NCBI GenBank assembly: GCA_021372475.1 | Contig: JAJFUJ010000173.1 | Location: forward strand, 1-32,341 | Direction of reading: 5' to 3' | Length of the DNA: 32,341 nucleotides | Source of the DNA: Chloroflexota bacterium | GTDB taxonomy: Bacteria > Chloroflexota > Anaerolineae > UBA1429 | Shown: positions 15,363 to 23,478 of the stretch, piece by piece | Position numbering within the stretch: position 1 is the first letter of the stretch | How the letters are laid out: the number at the start of each line of letters is the position of its first letter | Program-made: the position numbers and the translations under genes | Notes under the pieces: generated by a model | What the model was told of the DNA's origin: nothing | What the model saw: only the letters and a program-made list of their open reading frames with translations | Database searches by the model: none

Positions 15363-16379
15363 ATGACTCTACGCATCGCCATAGCAGGCTTCCGACATGG
15401 TCATATTATGGATCTATACCGCCGTGCGGCTGAACACCCTGCCCTGCAGCTTGTGGCTGCCTGCGAGGAAGATGAGGCTACCCGCGCCCAGTTGGCAGCG
15501 CAGGGGCAGGTCAAAATTACGCACAGCAATTACCTGACGATGCTGCGCGAGGCGCCTTGTGATGCCGTGGCTATCGGCGATTACTTTGCCAGGCGCGGCG
15601 CGCTGGCAATCGCCGCACTGGAGCACGGCAAGCACGTCATCAGCGACAAACCGCTGGCTACCAGCCTGGCTGAGGTAGAGCGCATCACCGAGTTGGCGGC
15701 CGCCAACCGGCTGTGCGTCGGCTGTATGCTCGATTTGCGCGATAACGGCCTGTATATCCGCACGCGCGAGCTGGTGCGCCAGGGCATCATTGGCGAGGTC
15801 AAGGCAATCTCTTTCAACGGGCAGCATCCGCTGCTGTTCGGCTCGCGTGCGGGCTGGTATTTCGAACCCGGCAAACACGGCGGCACGCTAAACGACATCG
15901 GCATCCATGCTTTTGATGCGCTCCCCTGGATCACCGGGCTGCAATTTACCCAGATAAACGCAGCGCGCTGCTGGGTGGCGCATCCTGAGCTGTGCGGCAC
16001 CTTTGCCTCGGCCGGCCAGGTGATGCTGACGCTCGAAAACGGCTGCGGGGTGCTGGGCGATGTCTCTTATCTAACCCCGGATAGCTTTGCTTACCGCAAC
16101 CCGCAGTATTGGCGCATGACCATCTGGGGGTCCCAAGGGGTGCTGGAGACGGCGCTTAATGAGAAAGCGATTCACCTGGCGGTCAACGGCGAGGGCGAGA
16201 TGCGCTGCGAACAGCCTGCCCCCAACCGCCCGGGCGGCTACCTGGAGGCTTTCCTGCACGATATCGAGGGCTCGAGTGCCGCCGGCGAGTTGGATACCTG
16301 CCAGGTGCTGCGCGCGGCCAGCGTGGCGCTGCAGGTGCAGGCGGCCGCGGATGATACGAAAACTACGCTAATCGTTTAG
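15363..16379 (+). CDS. Gfo/Idh/MocA-family NAD(P)-dependent oxidoreductase
   Basis: 338 aa from the ATG at 15363, preceded by GAGGAGCAAGG; an upstream in-frame ATG at 15318 falls inside the promoter region. The N-terminal Rossmann part has IAIAGFRHGHI (5-15), a known GxxxGH variant of the nucleotide-binding loop, and SDKPLA (94-99), equivalent to the EKP motif with the catalytic Lys. The C-terminal domain has GGTLNDIGIHAFDAL (173-187) with the active-site Asp/His pair. Family members oxidise or reduce sugars, inositols and their derivatives. Divergent from the glycosidase operon, which suggests action on a released or modified sugar. Substrate not predictable. Confidence 0.88.
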   Translation: MTLRIAIAGFRHGHIMDLYRRAAEHPALQLVAACEEDEATRAQLAAQGQVKITHSNYLTMLREAPCDAVAIGDYFARRGALAIAALEHGKHVISDKPLATSLAEVERITELAAANRLCVGCMLDLRDNGLYIRTRELVRQGIIGEVKAISFNGQHPLLFGSRAGWYFEPGKHGGTLNDIGIHAFDALPWITGLQFTQINAARCWVAHPELCGTFASAGQVMLTLENGCGVLGDVSYLTPDSFAYRNPQYWRMTIWGSQGVLETALNEKAIHLAVNGEGEMRCEQPAPNRPGGYLEAFLHDIEGSSAAGELDTCQVLRAASVALQVQAAADDTKTTLIV

Positions 16380-16397
16380 CGCAGCGCTTGTTCGCTT

Positions 16398-16440
16398 AAA
16401 AAACAACACCTGAACGGTCAGCCGCAGTGCCTCGTTCAGG
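16398..16440 (-). terminator. Intrinsic terminator downstream of the Mrp-type ATPase gene
   Basis: Read on the minus strand, CCTGAACG (16440-16433) pairs with CGTTCAGG (16416-16409) around a 16-nt loop, followed by TGTTGTTTTTT (16408-16398). It also sits just after the convergent oxidoreductase gene, but has no T-run in that direction. Confidence 0.6.
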
Positions 16441-16459
16441 CGCCGTATATTATGTAAAA

Positions 16460-17524
16460 TTAGTTTTGCAGCGGGGTACAGGCTTCTTCCGGAATCACGG
16501 GCAAAAGGCGGTCGGCCAGTTCCGCGAAGCCGTCGGCAGCATAGGTTTCGAGCGCGCCGTTATCGCCCAATGCTGCGATGGCTGGATCGATTGCCAGCCG
16601 CGCCAACAGGGGAATGTGCATCTCCTGCGCTAGCTCGGCAGCGTGCGATGGCCCGAACACTTCCAGACGTTCGCCACACTTGCATTCGGCATAGCTCATA
16701 TTCTCCACGATGCCCAGGAGCGGAATAGAGAGCTGATCGGCCATCGAAGCAGCCTTGCGCACGACCATGGCTGCCAGGCTCTGCGGCGTGGTAACCAGAA
16801 TGATGCCGTTCAACGGCAGCGACTGCATCACCGTCAGCGAAGCATCCGAGGTTCCGGGCGGCAGGTCGATAATCAGGTAATCCAGCTCGCCCCAATACAC
16901 ATCCCCCCAGAACTGCTTAATCGCTCCGGCAATCAACGGGCCGCGCCAGATGACGGCCTGGTTGGGGTCCGCTAAAAGCAGATTGATGGACATCACCTTT
17001 ATCCCGCTGGGGGTCTCGATGGGCACGATGCCCATCTGGCTGGTGTGCGGATGCTGATTATCCTGCAGCAGCATCTTGGGGATGCTTGGTCCCGTGATAT
17101 CGGCATCCAGAATGCCCACGCTGTAACCGCGCCGGTGCAGCGTGATGGCCAGCAGTGCTGATACCGACGACTTGCCTACCCCGCCTTTGCCGCTGACCAC
17201 TGCAAGCACGTGCTTGATGTGGTTGAAAGCTTCCGCCGCGCCCTGTTCGGGCTCACCGAAGATCTGCTTCTTTTCATCAGCGCTCATTTCGCGGGTTTCT
17301 ATCGTCACATCCTTGACGCCCTCCAGCGCCAGCAGCCGCTCGCGCGCGTCCTGGCTCATCTGGTTGCGCAGCGGGCAGCTCAGCGTGGTGAGCGCGAGTG
17401 TGAACTTCACGGTACCTTGTTCGAGGGTGATATCGCGGGCCATCCCCAGTTCGAGGATGCTTTTATTGAGATCTGGGTCAATGACCTGGTCGAGTGCGTG
17501 CCGGACATCGTCAAGGGTAGTCAT
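16460..17524 (-). CDS. mrp: Mrp/NBP35-family iron-sulfur cluster carrier ATPase
   Basis: 354 aa from the ATG at 17524, which has AAAGG 6 nt upstream. Residues 1-85 form the MIP18/DUF59 domain (VIDPDLNKSILELGMARDI, with LTTLSCPLRNQM). A linker leads to the P-loop domain with the deviant Walker A GKGGVGKSS (112-120), LDADITGPSIP and LIIDLPPGTSDASL. The protein family assembles and delivers Fe-S clusters in the cytoplasm. The usual CxxC after ENMSY is CxC here (Cys281, Cys283), one residue shorter. The gene has its own probable promoter and may also receive transcription from the DUF4838 gene upstream. Confidence 0.92.
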   Translation of the reverse strand: MTTLDDVRHALDQVIDPDLNKSILELGMARDITLEQGTVKFTLALTTLSCPLRNQMSQDARERLLALEGVKDVTIETREMSADEKKQIFGEPEQGAAEAFNHIKHVLAVVSGKGGVGKSSVSALLAITLHRRGYSVGILDADITGPSIPKMLLQDNQHPHTSQMGIVPIETPSGIKVMSINLLLADPNQAVIWRGPLIAGAIKQFWGDVYWGELDYLIIDLPPGTSDASLTVMQSLPLNGIILVTTPQSLAAMVVRKAASMADQLSIPLLGIVENMSYAECKCGERLEVFGPSHAAELAQEMHIPLLARLAIDPAIAALGDNGALETYAADGFAELADRLLPVIPEEACTPLQN

Positions 17525-17555
17525 ATCATACCTTTCTATCGGAATTAAGCGCTTC

Positions 17556-17561
17556 ATTATA
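17556..17561 (-). promoter_or_regulatory. -10 box of a probable mrp promoter
   Basis: A perfect TATAAT on the minus strand about 32 nt upstream of the mrp start. The -35 would fall within the large inverted repeat at 17568-17601 (TTACCG at 17 nt spacing, a poor match), so factor binding or hairpin formation there could affect initiation. Confidence 0.4.
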
Positions 17562-17567
17562 CTACAA

Positions 17568-17601
17568 GGGCGTGAAATCGGTAAAAAACGATTTCACGCC
17601 C
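17568..17601. repeat. Perfect 13-bp inverted repeat between the DUF4838 gene and mrp
   Basis: GGGCGTGAAATCG (17568-17580) and its exact complement (17589-17601) flank an 8-nt loop GTAAAAAA. It lies 22 nt past the DUF4838 stop. As RNA it forms a strong hairpin in either direction, but no T-run follows in the minus direction, so it may be a factor-independent mRNA 3'-end hairpin or an operator for mrp. Confidence 0.6.
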
Positions 17602-17622
17602 ACACTGTCTTGCAAGAACTGG

Positions 17623-20028
17623 CTATATCTGCGTGATAATCCAGCTTTGCTCCAGGGTAAACTTGGCTCCGGCCGGCAGCGCCCGCGGGTTGGCATTGAG
17701 TGCTAAGCTCAAACCGCGGTCCATCCGGGAGCCGTTACACGAGACGGCAGCAATCGGTTGGTTAGCAAATACCTGCGTGAGTTGAACCTTACCAAGCTGC
17801 GCTGTCCATTCGCCCTCGGCGATGTCGGCATATTGCATTTCGTGAGGATGACCGGGCTCCGGGATGGCAAGCTGTACCGTTTCGCCCGCTGTGCTCCGGT
17901 AGAGAACACTTGGCTCAACGCCATCCGGCCAGGTGAGCTCGATAACGCTGCGCAGCGCGATATGTTGCACCTCGGCAGTCGTGTTCGCCAACTCTGTTTT
18001 GATATCCAGGCGATCGCCTTGCAGCGAAAGGCAGCGCTTAACGGCTACGCCGTTTTTGAGCATCACCTCAAGGATGATACTGGCAGGTGTTTGGGCGTTC
18101 CCTTTGTTGAGGGTGCCCTGATATGCCTCGCGTGCGCCCATGCCGCGGTCTTCGATGCCGACGTATTCGGCAAAACCACCGCCTGCTGGGTAACTCCATT
18201 CGGCGGCCGTAACCTCGCGCAGCAGGTTTTGCCCGCTGGCTTTATCCAGCAGACGCACGATACGCCCGCCCAGGGCGGGAACCACGTCCACTCGCACCTG
18301 CTCGTTCGCCAGGCTCAGCACCGGGTATTCGCTCTGGTCGGTGACGCGCTGGAAAAAGCGCCACTTGGGCTGACCCTCGCGGATCTGCCCAACCCCATAT
18401 TGGTTCACCTTGGTCTCCAAAGTGGAGAGCAGCTTGGCATCCACTCCCTGGGTGCGCTTGTAGGTGCTGCCGACCACCTGATGGCGGGGCAGCGCGCGCA
18501 TCAGGAGCACATAGTCGAGCGCCAGGCGGGCGCGTTGGACCATTTCGAGCGTCAAGGTATTATCGGCAACTGCTTGTTCAGCCGCATCAAAGATACGCTG
18601 TCCTTTAGCCAAAACATCATCGGCAAGATACGGCGCCGTAGGGGTATCCCAGATGCGCAGGTGCCAGTTCTGCTTGCGCAGCACATCGTGAATTAGGTCG
18701 AGCCACTCCTTGATATACGGTGCAGCCTTACCGTACACGCCTTGCAGGAAATCGGCGATAATCGGTTCGGCTGGACGGTCGGTATGCCACATCAGCTTGG
18801 CCATCAGATACGCTTCCAGCTCGCTCTGTGCGCACATCCCACCCGGGGCATAGCCGCCTTCATAAAACAGGCCGACCGCGCCGTATTTCTTGAAAATAGG
18901 GATGTCGCCGATAACCTCATCCAGGTTGGGGAATGGCTGCAAATAGTGCGCAAAGTTAGTCGAATAGTGCCAGACATAGAGTTGATTGGTGATCGCCCCC
19001 CACGCCTTTAGGTTGTTGAAGGCCTCTATGTTGGCTGCGCAGCCGTCCAGCGGGTGACTGAAGCAAGCATAGATGGGCGCCAGGCGAATGCGTACATTGG
19101 GGCGTGGCCTAACATATTTAGGCGTGCTCTCCGTCCATTGGTAGGCCAGCGTGTCAATCAGAATATGCGGGTATTCGGCCGCGATGGCATCCGCGATGGC
19201 ATTGACAAAGCGCAGCACCAGGCCTGAAGCAGCCCCTTCCTCTTCTTCAACGGCGCGGCACTTGTCGCATTGGCAGTTGAAATATACATCGTTCTGAGAA
19301 ACAGAGATGATAGTAGCGTGCGGATTCTCTTTGATCCACCCGCGCACGCTCTCGATGCTGATACGCAGGACATCTGGATTGGTCAGGCAAAGCTGGTAAT
19401 ACCCCTTCATGCGCTTGCCATCGATTAACGAAAAGTATTCGGGATGGGCGTCATAGTACTTGTCGGGCGAAACCAGGTCATTGAAGGTGTGCACGAACAG
19501 GCGCCCGTAGGAGACGTTGCCGCCCACCGATTCATCGAGCAACTGATGGTGGCCGTTGGTGCGGTTGCGCACTGCCCAATCCTTTGCGAACGCCTCGGTA
19601 TAGAACGGCTCTCGGTATTCGAAATCAGGCTTGTCATGCACATCCAGCGGGTCGACCGTCAGCGTGCGCTTCTTGGGCACATAGGTGATGCGCGAGGTAT
19701 ACCAGCGTACCCCCAGGATATCCTCGAGCAAGGCATAGCAGCCGTAAAGCACGCCGCGTTTACCGCCGCCCGAGATGGTCAGCCTTTGGCCGCTTGTTTT
19801 GAGGGTGAATTCCTCCTCGCCCAGGCTGGCGGTGGGTTCCAGGCAGATCGCCAGATCGGTTTCAGGCACCGTTTCCTGGATTGGCAGGATCGCACCGGAC
19901 ATCATGGCCAGGTGCTGCTGCAGCTCATCCGCGCCGTGCTTCACAGGTGCGGCTGCGTCGGCCGGAATGACGATCGCGTATCTGCCTTGGCCATTGTGTA
20001 CGAGTGTCAGTTTACCAGTAGTTGCCAT
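17623..20028 (-). CDS. DUF4838-containing protein, putative carbohydrate-active enzyme
   Basis: 801 aa, no signal peptide. Residues about 10-125 resemble the alpha-glucuronidase N-terminal domain (IVIPADAAAPVKHGADELQ, RGVLYGCYALLEDILGVRWY). The central DUF4838 domain runs about 140-470 and includes HPEYFSLIDGKR, the C-x-C-x-x-C cluster CQCDKC (252-257) that may bind a metal, TLAYQWTE and GLFYEGGYAPGGMCAQSELEAYLMAKLMW. The C-terminal third is beta-rich and may bind carbohydrate. Characterised functions are lacking; a glycosidase-type fold is the family prediction. AAAGGA lies before the ATG. It is 112 nt downstream of the alpha/beta hydrolase gene on the same strand and may be cotranscribed with it. 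Confidence 0.75.
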   Translation of the reverse strand: MATTGKLTLVHNGQGRYAIVIPADAAAPVKHGADELQQHLAMMSGAILPIQETVPETDLAICLEPTASLGEEEFTLKTSGQRLTISGGGKRGVLYGCYALLEDILGVRWYTSRITYVPKKRTLTVDPLDVHDKPDFEYREPFYTEAFAKDWAVRNRTNGHHQLLDESVGGNVSYGRLFVHTFNDLVSPDKYYDAHPEYFSLIDGKRMKGYYQLCLTNPDVLRISIESVRGWIKENPHATIISVSQNDVYFNCQCDKCRAVEEEEGAASGLVLRFVNAIADAIAAEYPHILIDTLAYQWTESTPKYVRPRPNVRIRLAPIYACFSHPLDGCAANIEAFNNLKAWGAITNQLYVWHYSTNFAHYLQPFPNLDEVIGDIPIFKKYGAVGLFYEGGYAPGGMCAQSELEAYLMAKLMWHTDRPAEPIIADFLQGVYGKAAPYIKEWLDLIHDVLRKQNWHLRIWDTPTAPYLADDVLAKGQRIFDAAEQAVADNTLTLEMVQRARLALDYVLLMRALPRHQVVGSTYKRTQGVDAKLLSTLETKVNQYGVGQIREGQPKWRFFQRVTDQSEYPVLSLANEQVRVDVVPALGGRIVRLLDKASGQNLLREVTAAEWSYPAGGGFAEYVGIEDRGMGAREAYQGTLNKGNAQTPASIILEVMLKNGVAVKRCLSLQGDRLDIKTELANTTAEVQHIALRSVIELTWPDGVEPSVLYRSTAGETVQLAIPEPGHPHEMQYADIAEGEWTAQLGKVQLTQVFANQPIAAVSCNGSRMDRGLSLALNANPRALPAGAKFTLEQSWIITQI

Positions 20029-20140
20029 AGCACATTCCTTTCGCTAAAGTAGAGCGAGTATGAACGAAAACGAGTTAATTATCAACCCAATCCCAGATAA
20101 TGGCCGCGATTTCTGCAAATCGTTCATCCTGCCTTATCCA

Positions 20141-20998
20141 TCATCTCTCGCAACACTTGAGCGTCCGGTAGAAAAAGGCATCGACCAGGCAATTTACCTC
20201 CGGCGTCTGCCAGGGGATATCCGTCGTACGACGGTCGTAGCTGAGATGATCCCCTCCTCGTACGACGTACAGTTCCACATCGGCGCCGGCTTGCCAGAGC
20301 GCCTCATACAATAAAACGCTCTGATTCAGCAGGACGGTGGTATCCTTGTCACCGTGCATAATCAGCATTGGGGCGGCGTCTTTATGCGCATAGGTAATGG
20401 GGCTGGCGGCGCGCAGTTTGTCCATGTGCTGCGCCGGCGGGCAGCCCAAGAAGCGCGTCCAGAAGCCGGATTCATCCTGCCACGTCGGTTCGGAGGACGA
20501 GAGCCCCACTCCAAGCCGTGTAAAATCGGACACACCGTACCAATCGCAAACGGCCTGCACCGCACTGGATACTCCCGGCGTTCCAGAATCGCCCTCGAAT
20601 TCGCTGATGCCGGCGGTCAAGCCAAGCATGGCCGCCAGATGCCCGCCCGCCGAATCGCCCCATGTGGCAATATGCCCGCCGTCATAGTGATACTCGTCAG
20701 CGTGCGCGCGCAGCCAGCGCACGGCAGCTTTGCAATCGTGCAGGCAGGCTGGGAATGGCGCCTGTTGAATCAAGCGGTAGTTAATGCTAGCTACCGCATA
20801 CTCCTGCTCAAGCAGGCGCATCGGGTATGGGCACCAGCCTTTATCCAGCCCAGACCAGCCGCCCCCATGGATATAAATGATTAATGGAACGCGGCGGATG
20901 GGACGGTTGGGCAGGTATAGATCAAGCGTGAGTTCACAGCCCCCGCCGCGCCCGAAAACGATATCGCTGTGCAGAGTATATCCGCTGTGCATTGCCAC
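20141..20998 (-). CDS. Alpha/beta hydrolase, esterase of the hormone-sensitive-lipase-like type
   Basis: 285 aa, cytoplasmic. The oxyanion-hole motif HGGGW (44-48) and nucleophile elbow GDSAGG with Ser116 are typical of the BD-FAE/HSL-like esterases. The acid is probably Asp217 or Asp219 in MHGDKDTTV, and the base His251 in GGDHLSY. Such enzymes remove acetyl or other acyl groups from sugars and small esters. Placement before the DUF4838 gene suggests deacylation of a carbohydrate, an inference. GGGAG precedes the ATG, and a promoter with a perfect TTGACA lies upstream, next to the second MITE-like element. Confidence 0.85.
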   Translation of the reverse strand: MAMHSGYTLHSDIVFGRGGGCELTLDLYLPNRPIRRVPLIIYIHGGGWSGLDKGWCPYPMRLLEQEYAVASINYRLIQQAPFPACLHDCKAAVRWLRAHADEYHYDGGHIATWGDSAGGHLAAMLGLTAGISEFEGDSGTPGVSSAVQAVCDWYGVSDFTRLGVGLSSSEPTWQDESGFWTRFLGCPPAQHMDKLRAASPITYAHKDAAPMLIMHGDKDTTVLLNQSVLLYEALWQAGADVELYVVRGGDHLSYDRRTTDIPWQTPEVNCLVDAFFYRTLKCCER

Positions 20999-21014
20999 TC
21001 TCCCGTTTTCTCTG

Positions 21015-21043
21015 GTTGTATCTTATGGTGTTGAGCTTGTCAA
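21015..21043 (-). promoter_or_regulatory. Probable promoter of the hydrolase-DUF4838 unit
   Basis: On the minus strand: TTGACA (21043-21038), a 17-nt spacer and TACAAC (21020-21015), 17 nt before the ATG. The MITE-like element begins 13 bp upstream of the -35. Confidence 0.5.
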
Positions 21044-21056
21044 TCCTGATCGGCGC

Positions 21057-21293
21057 GAGGGTGTTGAAAAAGACGTTCTTTCCTTATACTTGCCCTCTGG
21101 GAAACAGGAAGCGTCATTCCGGCGCAGGCCGGAATCCAGTATCGATCTGATATATAGTGTAATATATCATATCATAACACGAATAAAAGCAAGACTCGGA
21201 TGGGTTCCTGCTTGCGCGGGAATGATCTCGAGTTCGCAACTCTGTCTTTCAGACACTGCGGTATCTCCTAGTGGATACTTTTTGAACACCCTC
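21057..21293 (-). mobile_element. MITE-like element, copy 2
   Basis: 237 bp. Its reverse complement aligns over its whole length with the element at 2760-2997; by eye roughly four in five positions match. Ends are GAGGGTGTTGAAAAAG and GAGGGTGTTCAAAAAG read inward, a near-perfect terminal inverted repeat. Flanking octamers ATCGGCGC (21049-21056) and ACCGGCGC (21294-21301) differ at one base and read as an aged 8-bp target duplication. The two internal palindromic units are conserved. It is non-coding; short ORFs across it are accidental. Confidence 0.8.
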
Positions 21294-21518
21294 ACCGGCG
21301 CTGTAAATATCTATCGACACTGCTATTGCTGCGGCAGTGTGCTCTGTCCAGTGGTTGTGTTGCACTGCCCATGCCGCGCTAAAAAAGGGCAGCGCAATGA
21401 GCAGGAAAGCCCGGCTAACCACACCGAATCAGACATATACCAAGGCGCACACTGGAACATACGGCAGGATGCGCCCAAATAACTTGCACGCCCTCTGGCT
21501 CCTTTCACAACAGATCCC
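21294..21518. other. Intergenic remnant with no recognised gene
   Basis: Between the MITE-like copy 2 and the end of the ferric-reductase-like gene. The only structure seen is a 7-bp inverted repeat, GGCAGTG (21333-21339) with CACTGCC (21363-21369). Short open frames on both strands have no family features and no ribosome sites. No tRNA or clear terminator is visible. Confidence 0.5.
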
Positions 21519-22121
21519 TTATGCCGTTTTGATTTTGCGCGGTCGCCTTTTGAGGACGAATATCACGATAACGGATAATCCGAGCAGCCCAATCCCTATA
21601 CGCGCCGGCATTTCCTGAAGGTTCATGCCCAGCAGCGCGGCATGTACCGAAGCTATGAGAAAGGCGAGGTAAACCAGCCAGTGCAGCATGCGCCAACTGC
21701 CCTTCAGTTTAGCGCGCAGCAAAGCAAACAGCGAAGCTGCCCCAAATAACAGCAAAGCCACTGGCCCGCTTCTGGCAAAAAAGGCATAGCCTGAGGTGAA
21801 ATCGGGTAAAAGGTAATACGGCGGATATCCACCTAGCACGACAAAGAGGGGATGCAACGCCATCGCTGCCAGGGCTGTGACGGTGATGATATGGTGGATA
21901 GCAATAAACCTACGCCCGAATAAGTGCACGAGCTCTTGAATGAAAAGTGCACTGAGTATGCTAGCTAAGGCAAGCAGATACGCCGTAAAACCCAGAATAC
22001 GCATCGGCGCAAGGGATTCGCGGGGCTCTCCCGTGATAACCAGCAGAATAGCAGCAAGGGCAACCACCGCACAGCCGATAATAACAAAGAGATAGGAATT
22101 CCGTGCTCGCAGCTTGTTCAT
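21519..22121 (-). CDS. Ferric-reductase-like transmembrane protein
   Basis: 200 aa with about six membrane segments. The order and spacing of histidines fit the ferric reductase-like (YedZ/MsrQ/NOX-type) b-haem domain: HH in RFIAIHHIITVTALAAMALHP, and later WRMLHWLVYLAFLIASVHAALLG. It would carry electrons across the membrane through haem b. No FAD/NAD domain or molybdenum partner subunit (YedY/MsrP) is adjacent, so the electron donor and acceptor are unknown. A very strong AGGAGGAGG lies before the ATG. It is divergent from the GNAT gene. Confidence 0.78.
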   Translation of the reverse strand: MNKLRARNSYLFVIIGCAVVALAAILLVITGEPRESLAPMRILGFTAYLLALASILSALFIQELVHLFGRRFIAIHHIITVTALAAMALHPLFVVLGGYPPYYLLPDFTSGYAFFARSGPVALLLFGAASLFALLRAKLKGSWRMLHWLVYLAFLIASVHAALLGMNLQEMPARIGIGLLGLSVIVIFVLKRRPRKIKTA

Positions 22122-22242
22122 TGGCCGCCTCCTCCTGATACTACAGCGGGTACTAGCGCCTGCCGAGTCAGCCGAAATCCCGTAGGATCGGTACGCTCAT
22201 AGCAAGTACATTATGCTAGAAGACTCCAGCGTTCGCAATGTT

Positions 22243-22271
22243 TTGACGTTACCAAGTAAACTCTGTATATA
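22243..22271 (+). promoter_or_regulatory. Possible promoter of the GNAT gene
   Basis: TTGACG (22243-22248), a 17-nt spacer and TATATA (22266-22271). It gives a leader of about 57 nt. A second -10-like TATACT lies at 22289-22294 with no good -35. Confidence 0.4.
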
Positions 22272-22334
22272 GTTCTAGTAGATGTGCCTATACTTAGCAT
22301 AATGGCGCCCATTGTGTGCACGGAGTAATGACTG

Positions 22335-23273
22335 ATGGAGATTCGACCGGCGACCTTGGATGATATCGTCGCGATTACCGAGGTGCACAAAGGTGATGTC
22401 CCCGATTGGTACCGTGGCTTTGGCGATTCCAGCGTTCCTGCGCCGTATGAGACGCTTTCGGTGTTCGAGCGATATATGGCCGGCGGTCCCTGGATGAGTG
22501 TTGAGACCTGTGCTATCCATGTCAATCAGCTCCTCCTGCACGACCTGCCCCCAATTGTTGTGGTGGCGGACGGCCAAGTGGTTGCCGAAGCCGAGTTTTA
22601 CATCGGCGAAGAGGGTGCGCCGTATGGCAAAACGTTGGATATCTCGGTGCTGTATGTGCACCCCCAAGCGCAGGGTAAAGGAATAGGCGGGGCGCTGCTC
22701 ACATACCTTGTCGATCGTGCGGAGCGTAAAGAGTGCCGCTGTATCACGGTGGTGCCCGGTCCGCGGGGATTCTACCAGCATTACGGATTCAGCGAGATTT
22801 ATGAGCGCCCGCATCTCCTGGTGAATGCGCGTAAAACCAACCTTGCTTATGCTATCGCTGAAATCGATGTCGAGACCCCTTGGAAGGTCGTAACCGGTTT
22901 GCCGATGCCCATCGGGCGCTATACCTCCAGTCGCCAGGAATGGGAACGTCACAAGATGATCACCTACCATCTGCCCGAATTGGCTACCTGCCTGCACAGG
23001 CGTGTGCGCATCACCACCGAGCAGGCAGAGGCTGTAGCTATCCTGGGTCAGCACTCGCCGTTTGATGATGCGTTGGTGGCGCACGCCTGGACGGCTAATA
23101 TGCCGGTCAACGAGCTTGTCTCGATCCTGCGTAACGAGTGCATTGTGTCCGGTTACAACCGGTTGCGGATGCTCATCGATGAAGAGATTGTACATACTCC
23201 CCTCACCTGCGAGCCGGTCGAGCGCGATTCCAGCACTTGTATGGTGCGCTGGCTACAGCCGCCTCTGCGCTGA
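22335..23273 (+). CDS. GNAT-family N-acetyltransferase
   Basis: 312 aa. The N-terminal half is a GNAT domain: MEIRPATLDDIVAITEVHKGD at the start, VVVADGQVVAEAEFYI, then LDISVLYVHPQAQGKGIGGALL with the acetyl-CoA-binding QGKGIGG at 113-119, and GFYQHYGF closing the domain. Residues from about 175 onward are an extra C-terminal region without recognised motifs, possibly a degenerate second GNAT or sterol-carrier-like domain. It would acetylate an amine; substrate unknown. GGAG is near the ATG. It converges with the MFS gene on the other side. The 205-bp gap between the two holds no gene. Confidence 0.85.
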   Translation: MEIRPATLDDIVAITEVHKGDVPDWYRGFGDSSVPAPYETLSVFERYMAGGPWMSVETCAIHVNQLLLHDLPPIVVVADGQVVAEAEFYIGEEGAPYGKTLDISVLYVHPQAQGKGIGGALLTYLVDRAERKECRCITVVPGPRGFYQHYGFSEIYERPHLLVNARKTNLAYAIAEIDVETPWKVVTGLPMPIGRYTSSRQEWERHKMITYHLPELATCLHRRVRITTEQAEAVAILGQHSPFDDALVAHAWTANMPVNELVSILRNECIVSGYNRLRMLIDEEIVHTPLTCEPVERDSSTCMVRWLQPPLR

Positions 23274-23478
23274 TCCTTCACGATGAGTGCATAAACTGCC
23301 AGCCTGCCTCCCTGAACGGTAAAAGCAGCCTGGCGGATATTGCCTCAAGTGGATGTTACTCGCCGGGCATATGCGCTGCTGGGAGCTGCGGCAGCTTGGT
23401 ACACGCCGTCTGCGAAGGCGACCATCGCTGGTTCGGCGACCAGGCGGTTCCCTGGCTAAGCAGCTAAGTGCCCGATAG

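Noticed and set aside
20877-21482. Plus-strand ORF through the second MITE-like copy
   Set aside because: It is produced by reading through a non-coding repeat and the end of the esterase gene; composition is unlike a protein.
23274-23478. Possible small gene between the GNAT and MFS genes
   Set aside because: The open frame begins inside the GNAT gene and lacks a ribosome site and family features. Small palindromes such as AGCTGCGGCAGCT are present but have no T-run.
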